Positions 1 through 8,525 of a stretch of 64,000 nt of DNA are shown piece by piece; position 1 is the first letter of the stretch; every line of letters starts with the position of its first letter. The notes beneath the pieces are model-generated. The model was not told where the DNA came from. It saw only the letters and a program-made list of their open reading frames with translations, and ran no database searches. Both the position numbers and the translations under genes were made by a program. Source of the stretch: LZORAL124-50-18 sp051208045 (lineage in GTDB: Bacteria > Pseudomonadota > Gammaproteobacteria > Pseudomonadales > Oleiphilaceae); the NCBI GenBank assembly GCA_051208045.1, contig JBPJFY010000001.1, forward strand, positions 744,001 through 808,000. The letters are read 5' to 3'.

Positions 1-279
1 ATGCTGTTGCAGGGGAAACCGCTGCAGGAAGCCTATTACGAAACACTGCGTACAACGGGTAAAGCAGTATGCTTCACCGGGCTCACGCTGGGTGTGGGCG
101 TATGTACCTGGATCGTATCTCCCATCAAATTCCAGGCGGACATGGGAATTCTGTTGTTCTTCATGTTCCTGTGGAATATGGTCGGCTCCATCTGGTTGTT
201 GCCGGCACTGGCCCGGTTCCTGCTGAGCCCCGAGAAAATGGTGGCCAAGGCAAAGGCTGCGCAAGCCGCTTCTGCTTGA
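1..279 (+). CDS. RND/MMPL-type exporter, C-terminal fragment (gene starts before window)
   Basis: Only the last ~92 residues are present; the reading frame is open at the window edge. The fragment carries a hydrophobic segment around residues 23-40 and another at ~50-70 (GILLFFMFLWNMVGSIWLLP), then a short Ala/Lys-rich cytoplasmic tail. This pattern matches the last membrane helices of RND-superfamily (MMPL/SSD-like) exporters, whose final helices end in a 'LLPAL' type motif. Substrate cannot be told from the fragment. A strong terminator follows 19 bases after the stop, so the gene ends its own transcription unit before the TRAP genes. Family assignment rests on general resemblance and is moderately sure. 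Confidence 0.6.
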   Translation: MLLQGKPLQEAYYETLRTTGKAVCFTGLTLGVGVCTWIVSPIKFQADMGILLFFMFLWNMVGSIWLLPALARFLLSPEKMVAKAKAAQAASA

Positions 280-297
280 TTTGTTCATCCGTAAAAC

Positions 298-322
298 ACC
301 GCGCCTCGGCGCGGTTTTTTTT
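298..322 (+). terminator. Rho-independent terminator after exporter gene
   Basis: A GC-rich stem CCGCGC/GCGCGG with a four-base loop is followed by eight T residues. It lies just downstream of the exporter stop at 277-279. Confidence 0.85.
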
Positions 323-493
323 GGTCTCAAAATAATGAAAATATTAAGAGGCTAAGTCGGCCTGTTGAAGCAAGACGTTGTACGGCGGGTGAAATGTAAC
401 TTTATTTTATCGAGATCCTGAACTAGGTTTAATGTGTATACCTGCGGAAGTGCGCTTCCGTTAAGTTCATAAGCAAACGAGGGAAGGATGAAT

Positions 494-1480
494 ATGGCGA
501 TCACCAAAAAAATTGCATCGTTCATGCTGGCGGGTTCGGTGGGATTGGCTGCGGCCACAAGTCTACAGGCCGCAGGCGTAGAGCAGCGATTCATTACCAT
601 TGGCACGGGTGGTGTCACCGGGGTGTATTACCCCGCAGGCGGCGCAATTTGCCGATTGGTCAACAAGTCTCGTAAAGAGCATGGCATACGCTGCTCGGTC
701 GAGAGTACCGGAGGCTCCATATATAATCTCAACGCAATCCAGGAAGGTGAGCTGGATATGGGTGTGGCCCAGTCCGACTGGCAATATCACGCCTATAATG
801 GCACGAGCAATTTTCAGGAAAGCGGCGCCAATAAACAACTCCGTGCGGTGTTTTCGTTGCATCCCGAACCCTTCACCGTCGTCGCGCGACAAGATTCCAA
901 CATCACCAACTTTTCGCAATTGAAAGGCAAGCGTGTCAATATCGGTAATCCAGGTTCCGGGCAGCGTGGCACGATGGAAGTGCTCATGGCTGAGTTGGGG
1001 TGGACTAAAGGTGACTTTAAACTCGCTTCCGAGCTGAAAGCATCCGAGCAATCCAAAGCGTTGTGTGATAACAAGATTGACGCGATGATCTATGCCGTTG
1101 GCCACCCCTCCGGAGCGATCAAGGAAGCCACTACGTCCTGTGACAGTGTGCTTGTGACGGTCAATGGCGCAGCGGTGGACAAGCTGGTGCAAAACAACCC
1201 CTACTACCGCAATGCGGTCATTCCGGGTGGCATGTATCGTGGTAATGATAAAGATACACAGACGTTTGGTGTGGGTGCTACCTTTGTTACCACATCTACA
1301 GTACCCGAAGACGTGGTCTATCAGGTTGTGAAAGCGGTGTTTGAAAATTTTGATTCCTTCCAGCGATTGCATCCTGCCTTCGAGAATCTGGATAAGGAAG
1401 CGATGGTGAAGGATGGTTTGTCTGCACCGCTGCATCCAGGTGCTCTCAAGTATTACAAAGAAGCCGGACTGGTTAAATAG
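494..1480 (+). CDS. TAXI-family TRAP transporter substrate-binding protein
   Basis: Periplasmic solute receptor for a tripartite ATP-independent periplasmic (TRAP) uptake system. The N-terminus has a typical Sec signal peptide ending near LQAAG (residue ~27). The mature start contains TIGTGGVTGVYYPAGGAICR, the glycine-rich signature of TAXI receptors; the closing part has the EDVVYQVVKAVFEN region common to the family. An ATG six bases earlier (488) is in frame, but GGGAAGG at 481-487 is correctly spaced only for ATG 494, so 494 is preferred (328 residues). The fused permease follows after ~100 bases, so the two form one uptake system. TAXI systems often take up glutamate, dicarboxylates or related organic acids; the substrate here is unknown. 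Confidence 0.93.
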   Translation: MAITKKIASFMLAGSVGLAAATSLQAAGVEQRFITIGTGGVTGVYYPAGGAICRLVNKSRKEHGIRCSVESTGGSIYNLNAIQEGELDMGVAQSDWQYHAYNGTSNFQESGANKQLRAVFSLHPEPFTVVARQDSNITNFSQLKGKRVNIGNPGSGQRGTMEVLMAELGWTKGDFKLASELKASEQSKALCDNKIDAMIYAVGHPSGAIKEATTSCDSVLVTVNGAAVDKLVQNNPYYRNAVIPGGMYRGNDKDTQTFGVGATFVTTSTVPEDVVYQVVKAVFENFDSFQRLHPAFENLDKEAMVKDGLSAPLHPGALKYYKEAGLVK

Positions 1481-1576
1481 TCGTACCAGCCTGATCGCAT
1501 GCGGGTGAATCACCCGTGTGCGCCTCCCTGCCTGCGTAGATGCAGGCAATTCGATTCTCAAAGAAGGACGCTCTCC

Positions 1577-4168
1577 ATGGACCGCCAGGATACTGACTCT
1601 GCCAAAAATGCATCCCCCAATGATGAAGATATTCAACAGCTGCTGGCGTCCGAAACCGGGTCCCGCGCTGCGACAGGGTGGGCAGGTAAAGTGCTGTTAC
1701 TGGTACCATTTTGCTGGTCGGTGTTCCAGATCTGGATCGCGTCTCCGCTTCCCTTCGAGTTTAACATCGGTGTTTTCAATGAAGATGAAGCGAAATTTGT
1801 GCACCTGGGCTTTGCGATGTTCCTGGCATTTGCCGCGTTTCCCGCGTTAAAAAGCCAGATTGGGAAAAAAGTTCCCCTGTATGACTGGGGTTTGGCCATC
1901 GTCGCCACGTTGTCTGTCGCCTATTTGCTCATTTTTCGTGATGACCTTGCCGGTCGTGCCGGTGCGCCCGTCACCATGGATGTTGCCGTAGCGGTGGTCG
2001 GCATGATTTTGCTGCTGGAGGCCACGCGCCGAGCGCTGGGATTGCCGCTCATGATCGTAGCGCTGGTGTTTTTAGCGTACACCTTTGGCGGCCCCTATAT
2101 GCCGGATGTGATTGCGCACAAAGGTGCAAGTCTGTCAAAAACGATGTCCCACCAATGGTTAACGACGGAGGGGGTGTTTGGTATTGCGTTGGGTGTGTCC
2201 ACCAGTTTTGTTTTTTTGTTTGTGTTGTTCGGCTCGCTGTTAGAAAAGGCAGGGGCGGGCAACTATTTTATCAAGGTTGCCTACTCACTGCTCGGGCATA
2301 TGCGTGGCGGTCCGGCCAAGGCAGCGGTCGTTTCCAGTGGCCTGAGTGGTCTGATCTCGGGTTCCTCCATCGCCAATGTGGTGACCACAGGAACGTTCAC
2401 CATCCCATTGATGAAGCGCGTGGGCTTCCCTGCGACAAAAGCGGGTGCCGTGGAGGTTGCCGCCTCAACAAACGGCCAGCTCACGCCGCCCATCATGGGA
2501 GCAGCGGCTTTTCTAATGGTGGAGTACGTCGGGATTTCTTATCTTGAGGTGATCAAGCACGCGGCGCTGCCTGCACTCATTTCCTACGTGGCTCTGGTGT
2601 ACATTGTGCATCTTGAAGCCTGCAAAATGGGGATGCAAGGTATCGCAAAGTCGCACACGGCCACCGTGGCGCAAAGGATGCTTTCATTCACGACCACCTT
2701 TCTGGGGCTTATGATTCTCACTGCCATCACCTACTATGGGTTGGGGTGGATAAAAACCGTGGCCGGGGATGCCACCTGGCTGATTGCCTCTGCATTGTTT
2801 TTTGTTGCCTATGTATTATTGGTGAAGGTGGCTTCCACGGTCCCGCCTTTGGAGGTGGATGATCCCAATGCCGAGATGAACCAGTTGCCTGAAGTCGGAC
2901 CGACGGTGAGAGCGGGGCTGCACTACCTGCTCCCGGTGGTCGTTCTGGTCTGGATGCTGGCCGTTGAACAGTTTTCACCGGCACTGTCAGCATTTTGGGC
3001 GACGGTGGCGATGATGTTCATCGTGCTGACTCAGCGCCCTTTGTTCTCTTTTTTCAGAAATCAGGCAAATTATGGTGGCGCACTGCGCCACAGTCTGTGT
3101 GATTTTTTTGAAGCGATGGTGGGTGGCGCGCGCAATATGGTGGGTATCGGTGTGGCAACGGCCACCGCCGGTATCGTGGTTGGGACCGTCACGCTGACGG
3201 GAATCGGCCTGGTGATGACCGAATTCGTGGAGTTTATCTCTGCGGGCAATATGATGCTCATGCTGCTGTTTACAGCAGGAATCAGCCTGGTACTTGGTAT
3301 GGGGCTGCCCACCACGGCCAATTACATCGTCGTATCTACCCTGATGGCGCCCGTTATCGTGACTTTGGGCGCTCAGCATGGTCTTGTCGTGCCGCTCGTA
3401 GCGGTGCACTTGTTTGTGTTTTATTTTGGCATTCTTGCGGATGACACCCCACCGGTGGGCCTGGCTGCCTACGCCGCTTCGGCCATTTCCGGAGCAGATC
3501 CGATTCGTACCGGGATTCAAGGATTCATGTACGATATACGCACCGCCATTCTCCCGTTTATGTTTATTTTTAATACGCAGTTACTGCTGATCGGTATCGA
3601 GAACTGGTATACGTTGCTGCTGACTGTGCTGGGAGCCATTGCGGGTATGCTGGTGTTTTCTGCGGCAACACAAGGCTATTGGCTGACGAAAACGAAGTGG
3701 TGGGAAATCCTGCTGCTGTTGGTTATCGCCTTCAGCTTTTTCCGCCCCGGCTTTTGGTGGGATGAACTCTATCCCGAGAATATCTCTCTTCCGGCGGACC
3801 AGATCTATACGCAGATTGATGCGCTGCCCCCGGAAGAAAAACTGCATCTGGTGGTTTCGGGAGAAACGATTGATGGCAAGCAGGTGACCAAGCACTTACT
3901 GCTGGCGCTCCCGGAAGAAACAGGTGGTGCAGAGCAACGGTTGAGTGATGCCGGACTGGAGCTTCGCTTTGAAGCGGGCAAAGGCATTGCTGATAACGTG
4001 ATGTTTGGAAGTGCGGCACAAAAAGCCGGGATTGACTTCGATTGGGAGATTCAGTCCGTGATGGCCAAAAATGATCGCCCAATGAAAGAGTGGGTGTATT
4101 TGCCGACGCTGCTGATTTTGTTCCTGATGGGGTGGAATCAGAAGCGGCGAATCGCTTCAGCTGGCTGA
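1577..4168 (+). CDS. TRAP transporter fused permease (4TM + 12TM subunits)
   Basis: Inner-membrane permease, 863 residues from ATG 1577, which has AAGAAGG at 1561-1567 nine bases upstream. An in-frame start at 1499 has no such site and would add a Cys/Arg-rich leader. The N-terminal hydrophobic segments (residues ~35-200) correspond to the small DctQ-like subunit; the long remainder corresponds to DctM, with the conserved SGSSIANVVTTGTFTIPLMK and GLPTTANYIVVSTLMAP stretches that line the transport path. The last ~130 residues after the final helices form a soluble-looking domain as in DUF3394-type TRAP permeases. Such fused permeases normally pair with TAXI receptors, which fits the gene directly upstream. 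Driven by sodium or proton gradients in this family. Confidence 0.93.
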   Translation: MDRQDTDSAKNASPNDEDIQQLLASETGSRAATGWAGKVLLLVPFCWSVFQIWIASPLPFEFNIGVFNEDEAKFVHLGFAMFLAFAAFPALKSQIGKKVPLYDWGLAIVATLSVAYLLIFRDDLAGRAGAPVTMDVAVAVVGMILLLEATRRALGLPLMIVALVFLAYTFGGPYMPDVIAHKGASLSKTMSHQWLTTEGVFGIALGVSTSFVFLFVLFGSLLEKAGAGNYFIKVAYSLLGHMRGGPAKAAVVSSGLSGLISGSSIANVVTTGTFTIPLMKRVGFPATKAGAVEVAASTNGQLTPPIMGAAAFLMVEYVGISYLEVIKHAALPALISYVALVYIVHLEACKMGMQGIAKSHTATVAQRMLSFTTTFLGLMILTAITYYGLGWIKTVAGDATWLIASALFFVAYVLLVKVASTVPPLEVDDPNAEMNQLPEVGPTVRAGLHYLLPVVVLVWMLAVEQFSPALSAFWATVAMMFIVLTQRPLFSFFRNQANYGGALRHSLCDFFEAMVGGARNMVGIGVATATAGIVVGTVTLTGIGLVMTEFVEFISAGNMMLMLLFTAGISLVLGMGLPTTANYIVVSTLMAPVIVTLGAQHGLVVPLVAVHLFVFYFGILADDTPPVGLAAYAASAISGADPIRTGIQGFMYDIRTAILPFMFIFNTQLLLIGIENWYTLLLTVLGAIAGMLVFSAATQGYWLTKTKWWEILLLLVIAFSFFRPGFWWDELYPENISLPADQIYTQIDALPPEEKLHLVVSGETIDGKQVTKHLLLALPEETGGAEQRLSDAGLELRFEAGKGIADNVMFGSAAQKAGIDFDWEIQSVMAKNDRPMKEWVYLPTLLILFLMGWNQKRRIASAG

Positions 4169-4169
4169 A

Positions 4170-4925
4170 TCAATGTTGGGGTTTCAACTTCAACTGCTGT
4201 CGAATCTGTGCCCACAGAAGCTCATACGATAATGCGCCGGCGCACTTGGGCGCAAACTCAAAAATGGGTTTGCGATAGGTGCCCATTTGTTCAATCTGCG
4301 ATGCATATGGAACGAAGCCGGACAGTTGTTTTTTGAGTTTCACGGGCGGGTTTTCAGTGAACTCCCTGTGCAGTTTCTTGCGCCGGTCCACCATTGAGAA
4401 AAAGGGGCGCAGCTTCTTCGTTTTTATCTCCTCTTCCTGGAAAAAGGCCAGCACCTTTTCGTAGGTCTGCATGGACAGATGCGCAGGAATCAGTGGCATA
4501 TAGATTAAATCCACCGCATGAAAAATGCTCTCAGAAAACTGTGAAATGTTGGGCGCACAGTCAAAAATCACGAGCGCATATTGTTCGCTCAGCAAGTTGA
4601 GCCACTGGTCCATGGTGGTGGATTTACCGTGATTTTCGAAATCGATATCGGCGTTGCGCATGCCCAGGCTGGACGGAATGATGTCGAGGTGAGGGTAGTC
4701 GGTTTTTTCGATCAGCTTACCGAGAGGATCTTTTTTCTTGATGAGCCGGCTCAACTTGAAGGACTGTGCGGGGTTGTGTTCAAAATACCAGCTGGTTGAG
4801 CCTTGGGGGTCCACGTCCCACAGCAGCGTAGGAATGTGGTCCCGGGCGGCAAGATACGCCAGATTGACTGCTGCCGCAGTCTTTCCGACGCCCCCTTTCA
4901 GATTGTACAGAGCGATAGTTTTCAT
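4170..4925 (-). CDS. Orphan ParA/Soj-family partition-type ATPase
   Basis: 251 residues with a deviant Walker A motif at residues 10-16 (KGGVGKT) and the DVDPQGSTS switch, the marks of the ParA/MinD class of dimerising ATPases. VIFDCAPN near residue 125 is the Walker B region. There is no ParB-like gene or parS-like palindrome next to it, and the gene ends one base from the convergent TRAP permease stop. Such lone ParA proteins can position chromosomes, plasmids or protein clusters; the cargo cannot be inferred here. The start has only a weak ribosome site, but the Walker A position fits the usual N-terminus. Confidence 0.85.
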   Translation of the reverse strand: MKTIALYNLKGGVGKTAAAVNLAYLAARDHIPTLLWDVDPQGSTSWYFEHNPAQSFKLSRLIKKKDPLGKLIEKTDYPHLDIIPSSLGMRNADIDFENHGKSTTMDQWLNLLSEQYALVIFDCAPNISQFSESIFHAVDLIYMPLIPAHLSMQTYEKVLAFFQEEEIKTKKLRPFFSMVDRRKKLHREFTENPPVKLKKQLSGFVPYASQIEQMGTYRKPIFEFAPKCAGALSYELLWAQIRQQLKLKPQH

Positions 4926-5076
4926 AATGATGCGTTGGGGCAGGCTATCCTTTTGTTTTTATTGGCATGAATGCGCAAGCAACTGCCTTTTACCATAGGG
5001 GGAAATGACGGGTTTCGCAAGTTTCAGAAAGAATCTCCGGCGACGGTTGGGTGAGATAGCAATGTGCCCGCAACCC

Positions 5077-5085
5077 TGATAGAAT
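5077..5085 (+). promoter_or_regulatory. Possible extended -10 promoter for thrS
   Basis: TGATAGAAT reads as an extended -10 element (TGn followed by TAGAAT) about 66 bases upstream of the thrS ATG. No good -35 hexamer is seen, as is usual for extended -10 promoters. Judged by eye only. Confidence 0.4.
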
Positions 5086-5150
5086 GCCGGCCCCAATTTA
5101 ATTGCATGTGGTCTTTCGTATGGGCCACCACTGAAGAGAAAGGAGCGGTT

Positions 5151-7076
5151 ATGGTTACGATTACTCTACCTGATGGCAGTCAACGGCAGTTTGATAACGC
5201 TGTGACGGTGGCAGATGTCGCAGGAGACATTGGCCCGGGTCTGTTGAAGGCAGCACTGGCAGGCAAAGTAAACGGCAAATTGGTAGATACATCGTATTTG
5301 ATTGAGACGGATGCGCAGCTGGCGATCATCACTGAGCGTGATGAAGACGGGCTGGAAGTGATCCGCCACTCCACCGCTCACTTGCTCGCAATGGCCACAC
5401 AGGCGGTATTCCCCGAAGCGCAGGTCACGATTGGACCGGTCATTGAAGATGGCTTTTATTATGATTTCGCGTTCGAGCGTCCATTCACGCCGGAAGATCT
5501 GGAAAAGATCGAAGCGAAGATGGAGGAATACAGCGCTACGGATTACCCGGTCGAGCGGCTGGTGATGTCACGCGAAGATGCCATCAAGCAGTTCGATGAA
5601 ATGGGGGAAAAGTACAAGGTTGAAATCATCCAGGAGCTGCCGGCAGGGGAAGAGATCTCTGTTTACAAGCAAGGTGACTGGATGGACTTGTGCCGTGGGC
5701 CGCATGTGCCTTCGACCGGAAAATTGAAAGCATTCAAGCTCATGAAAGTGGCGGGAGCCTACTGGCGGGGTGATTCCAACAATGAAATGTTGCAGCGCGT
5801 TTACGGTACCGCCTGGGAAAACAAAAAAACGCTGAAAGCGTACCTGAACCGCCTTGCCGAAGCGGAAAAGCGCGATCACCGGAAAATTGCGAAAAAATTG
5901 AACCTGTTCCACACCCAGGAAGAAGCACCGGGTATGGTGTTCTGGCACTCAAAAGGCTGGACGATCTACAAAGAGCTGGAAAACTACATGCGCGGTGTGT
6001 TGAACCGCAACGGGTATGAGGAAGTGCATACGCCGCAGGTGGTCGATCGGTCTTTGTGGGAACGCTCAGGCCACTGGGATAAATTCAGCGACATGATGTT
6101 CACCACACATTCGGAAAGTCGCGATTTTGCGGTAAAACCCATGAACTGTCCCTGCCACATACAGATCTACAATCAGGGACTGAAAAGTCACAAGGATCTG
6201 CCTTTGCGGTTGGCTGAGTTCGGTTCGTGTCACCGAAATGAGCCTTCGGGTACTCTGCATGGTTTGATGCGTGTGCGCAACTTTACCCAGGACGACGCAC
6301 ACATCTTCTGTACTGAAGCACAGATGCAGGAGGAAGTGTCGCGCTTCATCGATCTGCTGTTTGAGGTGTATAAGGACTTCGGCTTCGAAGATATCCTGCT
6401 TAAGCTCTCCACACGTCCTGAGAAGCGCGTAGGCAGTGATGAAGTGTGGGATCGTTCGGAAGCGGCACTGGAAGAAGCACTGAACAATAAAGGTCTGGAT
6501 TGGGAATTGCTCCCAGGTGAAGGCGCATTCTACGGACCAAAAATTGAGTTTTCGCTCAAGGATTGTATTGGTCGAGTCTGGCAGTGCGGCACCATTCAGG
6601 TAGATTTCTCCATGCCCGGGCGCTTGAACGCGCAGTATGTGTCGGATGATCAGAGCCGTCAGACGCCGGTGATGTTGCACCGGGCAATTCTGGGTTCTTT
6701 CGAGCGGTTTATCGGTATTCTGATTGAAAACTACGAAGGTGCGTTTCCGCTTTGGCTGGCACCGGAACAGGTTGCCGTGATGAATATTACCGACAAACAG
6801 TCGGAATACTGCAAAAAAATTGCCGAAATACTGCAAAATGATGGTTATCGGGTCAATACGGACTTGAGAAACGAGAAAATCGGATTTAAAATTCGCGAGC
6901 ACACAATTAACAAGATACCTTATCTGATCGTAATCGGAGATAAGGAAGTCGAAAATGAATCAGTGGCAGTTCGAACACGTCATGGGGAAGATCTGGGTAC
7001 CATGTCGCTTGAAGCTTTGAGGGAGCTTTTAAGTGTGGAACGTTCGAAAAAAGGCCGCATTGAATCGGAGAAATAA
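5151..7076 (+). CDS. thrS: Threonyl-tRNA synthetase
   Basis: Class II synthetase that charges tRNA-Thr, 641 residues, the usual size. ATG 5151 is chosen because AGGAG at 5141-5145 precedes it and the protein then begins MVTITLPDGSQ, the TGS domain seen in other ThrS proteins; a start at 5064 would add a spurious leader. After the TGS and the HxxxH editing domain (STAHLLAMA), the catalytic core shows the zinc cysteine in KPMNCPCHIQIY, motif 2 in RNEPSGTLHGLMRVRNF and motif 3 in HRAILGSFERF. The C-terminal anticodon-binding domain follows. It heads the thrS-infC-rpmI-rplT block; the infC ribosome site lies inside the thrS 3' end, which suggests translational coupling. Confidence 0.98.
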   Translation: MVTITLPDGSQRQFDNAVTVADVAGDIGPGLLKAALAGKVNGKLVDTSYLIETDAQLAIITERDEDGLEVIRHSTAHLLAMATQAVFPEAQVTIGPVIEDGFYYDFAFERPFTPEDLEKIEAKMEEYSATDYPVERLVMSREDAIKQFDEMGEKYKVEIIQELPAGEEISVYKQGDWMDLCRGPHVPSTGKLKAFKLMKVAGAYWRGDSNNEMLQRVYGTAWENKKTLKAYLNRLAEAEKRDHRKIAKKLNLFHTQEEAPGMVFWHSKGWTIYKELENYMRGVLNRNGYEEVHTPQVVDRSLWERSGHWDKFSDMMFTTHSESRDFAVKPMNCPCHIQIYNQGLKSHKDLPLRLAEFGSCHRNEPSGTLHGLMRVRNFTQDDAHIFCTEAQMQEEVSRFIDLLFEVYKDFGFEDILLKLSTRPEKRVGSDEVWDRSEAALEEALNNKGLDWELLPGEGAFYGPKIEFSLKDCIGRVWQCGTIQVDFSMPGRLNAQYVSDDQSRQTPVMLHRAILGSFERFIGILIENYEGAFPLWLAPEQVAVMNITDKQSEYCKKIAEILQNDGYRVNTDLRNEKIGFKIREHTINKIPYLIVIGDKEVENESVAVRTRHGEDLGTMSLEALRELLSVERSKKGRIESEK

Positions 7077-7078
7077 CA

Positions 7079-7615
7079 ATTAAGCGCAATAACCAAACAG
7101 GCAAAGGTGGCAGAAACTTAGTAAATGACGCGATCACCGCCGAGGAAGTCCGGCTTATAGCAAGTGACGGAAGCCAAGTAGGAATCGTACCATTGTCTGA
7201 AGCACTGGAGATGGCCACCAAAGAGGGGCTGGATCTGGTGCAGATTGCGGATTCGGATCCTGTCGTCTGCAAAGTCATGGACTACGGCAAAAAGGTCTTC
7301 GATGAGAAGAAGCAAAAAGCCGCAGCCAAGAAAAAGCAAAAGCAGTCGCAGGTGAAGGAAATCAAATTCAGACCAGGGACGGAAGAAGGGGATTATCAGG
7401 TAAAACTACGCAACCTGATACGTTTCCTTGAACACGGGGATAAAGCCAAAATAACGATTCGCTACCGCGGTCGTGAAATGGCCCATCAGGACATCGGTCT
7501 TGAAGTACTTGAGCGGATTGAAAAGGATCTGGAAGAGTACGGCGTGATCGAGCAGAAGCCGAAAATGGAAGGTCGGCAGGCCATGATGGTAGTCGCCCCG
7601 AAAAAGAAGAAGTAG
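7079..7615 (+). CDS. infC: Translation initiation factor IF-3 with ATT start codon
   Basis: IF-3 guards start-codon choice on the 30S subunit. Reading back in frame from the conserved core gives residues NLVNDAITAEEVRLIASDGS, the standard IF-3 N-domain, and the frame reaches ATT at 7079 with GGAG at 7067-7070 eight bases upstream. No ATG, GTG or TTG lies in the right place: the first TTG (7193) would cut off about 38 conserved residues. The ATT start gives 178 residues, the normal length. An ATT (AUU) start is the known basis of IF-3 self-control in enterobacteria, since IF-3 discriminates against its own start codon. The start lies three bases after the thrS stop codon ends (7076). Confidence 0.96.
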   Translation: MKRNNQTGKGGRNLVNDAITAEEVRLIASDGSQVGIVPLSEALEMATKEGLDLVQIADSDPVVCKVMDYGKKVFDEKKQKAAAKKKQKQSQVKEIKFRPGTEEGDYQVKLRNLIRFLEHGDKAKITIRYRGREMAHQDIGLEVLERIEKDLEEYGVIEQKPKMEGRQAMMVVAPKKKK

Positions 7616-7707
7616 CAAACTGTTAACCTGAGCATTCAAACGCTTTCAGTGGGAGAATGTTTCGGTCGGGTTGTTGAATTAATTTCTTAAATGCGAAGTG
7701 GATAACT

Positions 7708-7902
7708 ATGCCTAAGATGAAAACCAAAAGCGGTGCTGCAAAACGCTTCAAAAAAACAGCAAACGGATACAAGCATAAGCAATCCTTTACCAGTCATATT
7801 TTGACTAAAAAATCTACCAAGCGTAAGCGTCAGTTGCGTGGTTGCAAGCAGGTTGCTGCTGCAGACGTGCCATTGATCAGTCGTATGCTTCGCGCGAAGT
7901 AA
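7708..7902 (+). CDS. rpmI: Ribosomal protein bL35
   Basis: 64 residues, Lys/Arg-rich, starting MPKMKTKSGAAKRFKKT and carrying the FTSHILTKKSTKRKRQLR core of bL35, a late-assembling 50S protein. It lies between infC and rplT as in most bacteria. In enterobacteria L20 represses rpmI and rplT translation together; no matching RNA structure was verified here. Confidence 0.98.
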   Translation: MPKMKTKSGAAKRFKKTANGYKHKQSFTSHILTKKSTKRKRQLRGCKQVAAADVPLISRMLRAK

Positions 7903-7946
7903 GTCGAAAAACGCCAACAGGTAAAGATTTTTAGGAAGGATTTGAT

Positions 7947-8303
7947 ATGCCAAGAGTAAAACGTGGTGTCGTAGCTCGCGCTCGTCACAAAAAGATTTTA
8001 AAGCAAGCCAAAGGCTATTACGGCGCGCGTAGCCGAGTGTTTCGTGTAGCGAAACAAGCGGTCATCAAAGCGGGTCAGTATGCATACCGTGACCGCCGTC
8101 AGCGCAAGCGTCAGTTCCGAGCGCTTTGGATTGCTCGTATCAACGCGGGTGCGCGTCAAAACGGTTTGTCTTACAGCCGTTTGATTGCTGGCCTGAAAAA
8201 AGCCAATATCGAAATCGATCGTAAGGTTCTTGCGGATCTGGCGATGAACGAGAAAGTGGCTTTTGCAACGGTAGTAGAGCAAGCGAAGGCTGCACTGGCT
8301 TAA
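7947..8303 (+). CDS. rplT: Ribosomal protein bL20
   Basis: 118 residues starting MPRVKRGVVARARHKKILK, the basic N-terminal tail of bL20 that binds 23S rRNA early in 50S assembly. The folded C-terminal half includes the NGLSYSRLIAGLKKA motif. AGGAAGGA lies just upstream of ATG. A strong terminator at 8382-8417 ends this unit before pheS. Confidence 0.98.
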   Translation: MPRVKRGVVARARHKKILKQAKGYYGARSRVFRVAKQAVIKAGQYAYRDRRQRKRQFRALWIARINAGARQNGLSYSRLIAGLKKANIEIDRKVLADLAMNEKVAFATVVEQAKAALA

Positions 8304-8381
8304 GCTAGCCCGATCACCGTTGTCGGCTTTGTCGTACATGTGTTCTGAATGCTGAGAAATCGGCAGAGAGGAATCACCGAG

Positions 8382-8417
8382 CAGGGGGAGGGCGAAAGCT
8401 CTCCCCCTGTTTTTTTA
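8382..8417 (+). terminator. Rho-independent terminator after rplT
   Basis: CAGGGGGAG pairs with CTCCCCCTG, the stem continuing through a G-U and two GC pairs to a GAAA tetraloop, followed by seven T residues. Partial read-through into pheST would allow attenuation, but no Phe-rich leader peptide is present. Confidence 0.93.
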
Positions 8418-8525
8418 TTTTGCATGGCGCTTAGGTGACAAAGAGAGCGTGATGAGAAAGTTGCGCGTGACGCACGTTGCATCTTCCAACACTCGTAACA
8501 CCATGGTTAATTTGGAGTAAATGGG

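Noticed and set aside
563..1636. Long minus-strand open frame of 357 codons
   Set aside because: Lies opposite the TAXI binding-protein gene, which has a signal peptide, ribosome site and family match; the minus frame has none of these.
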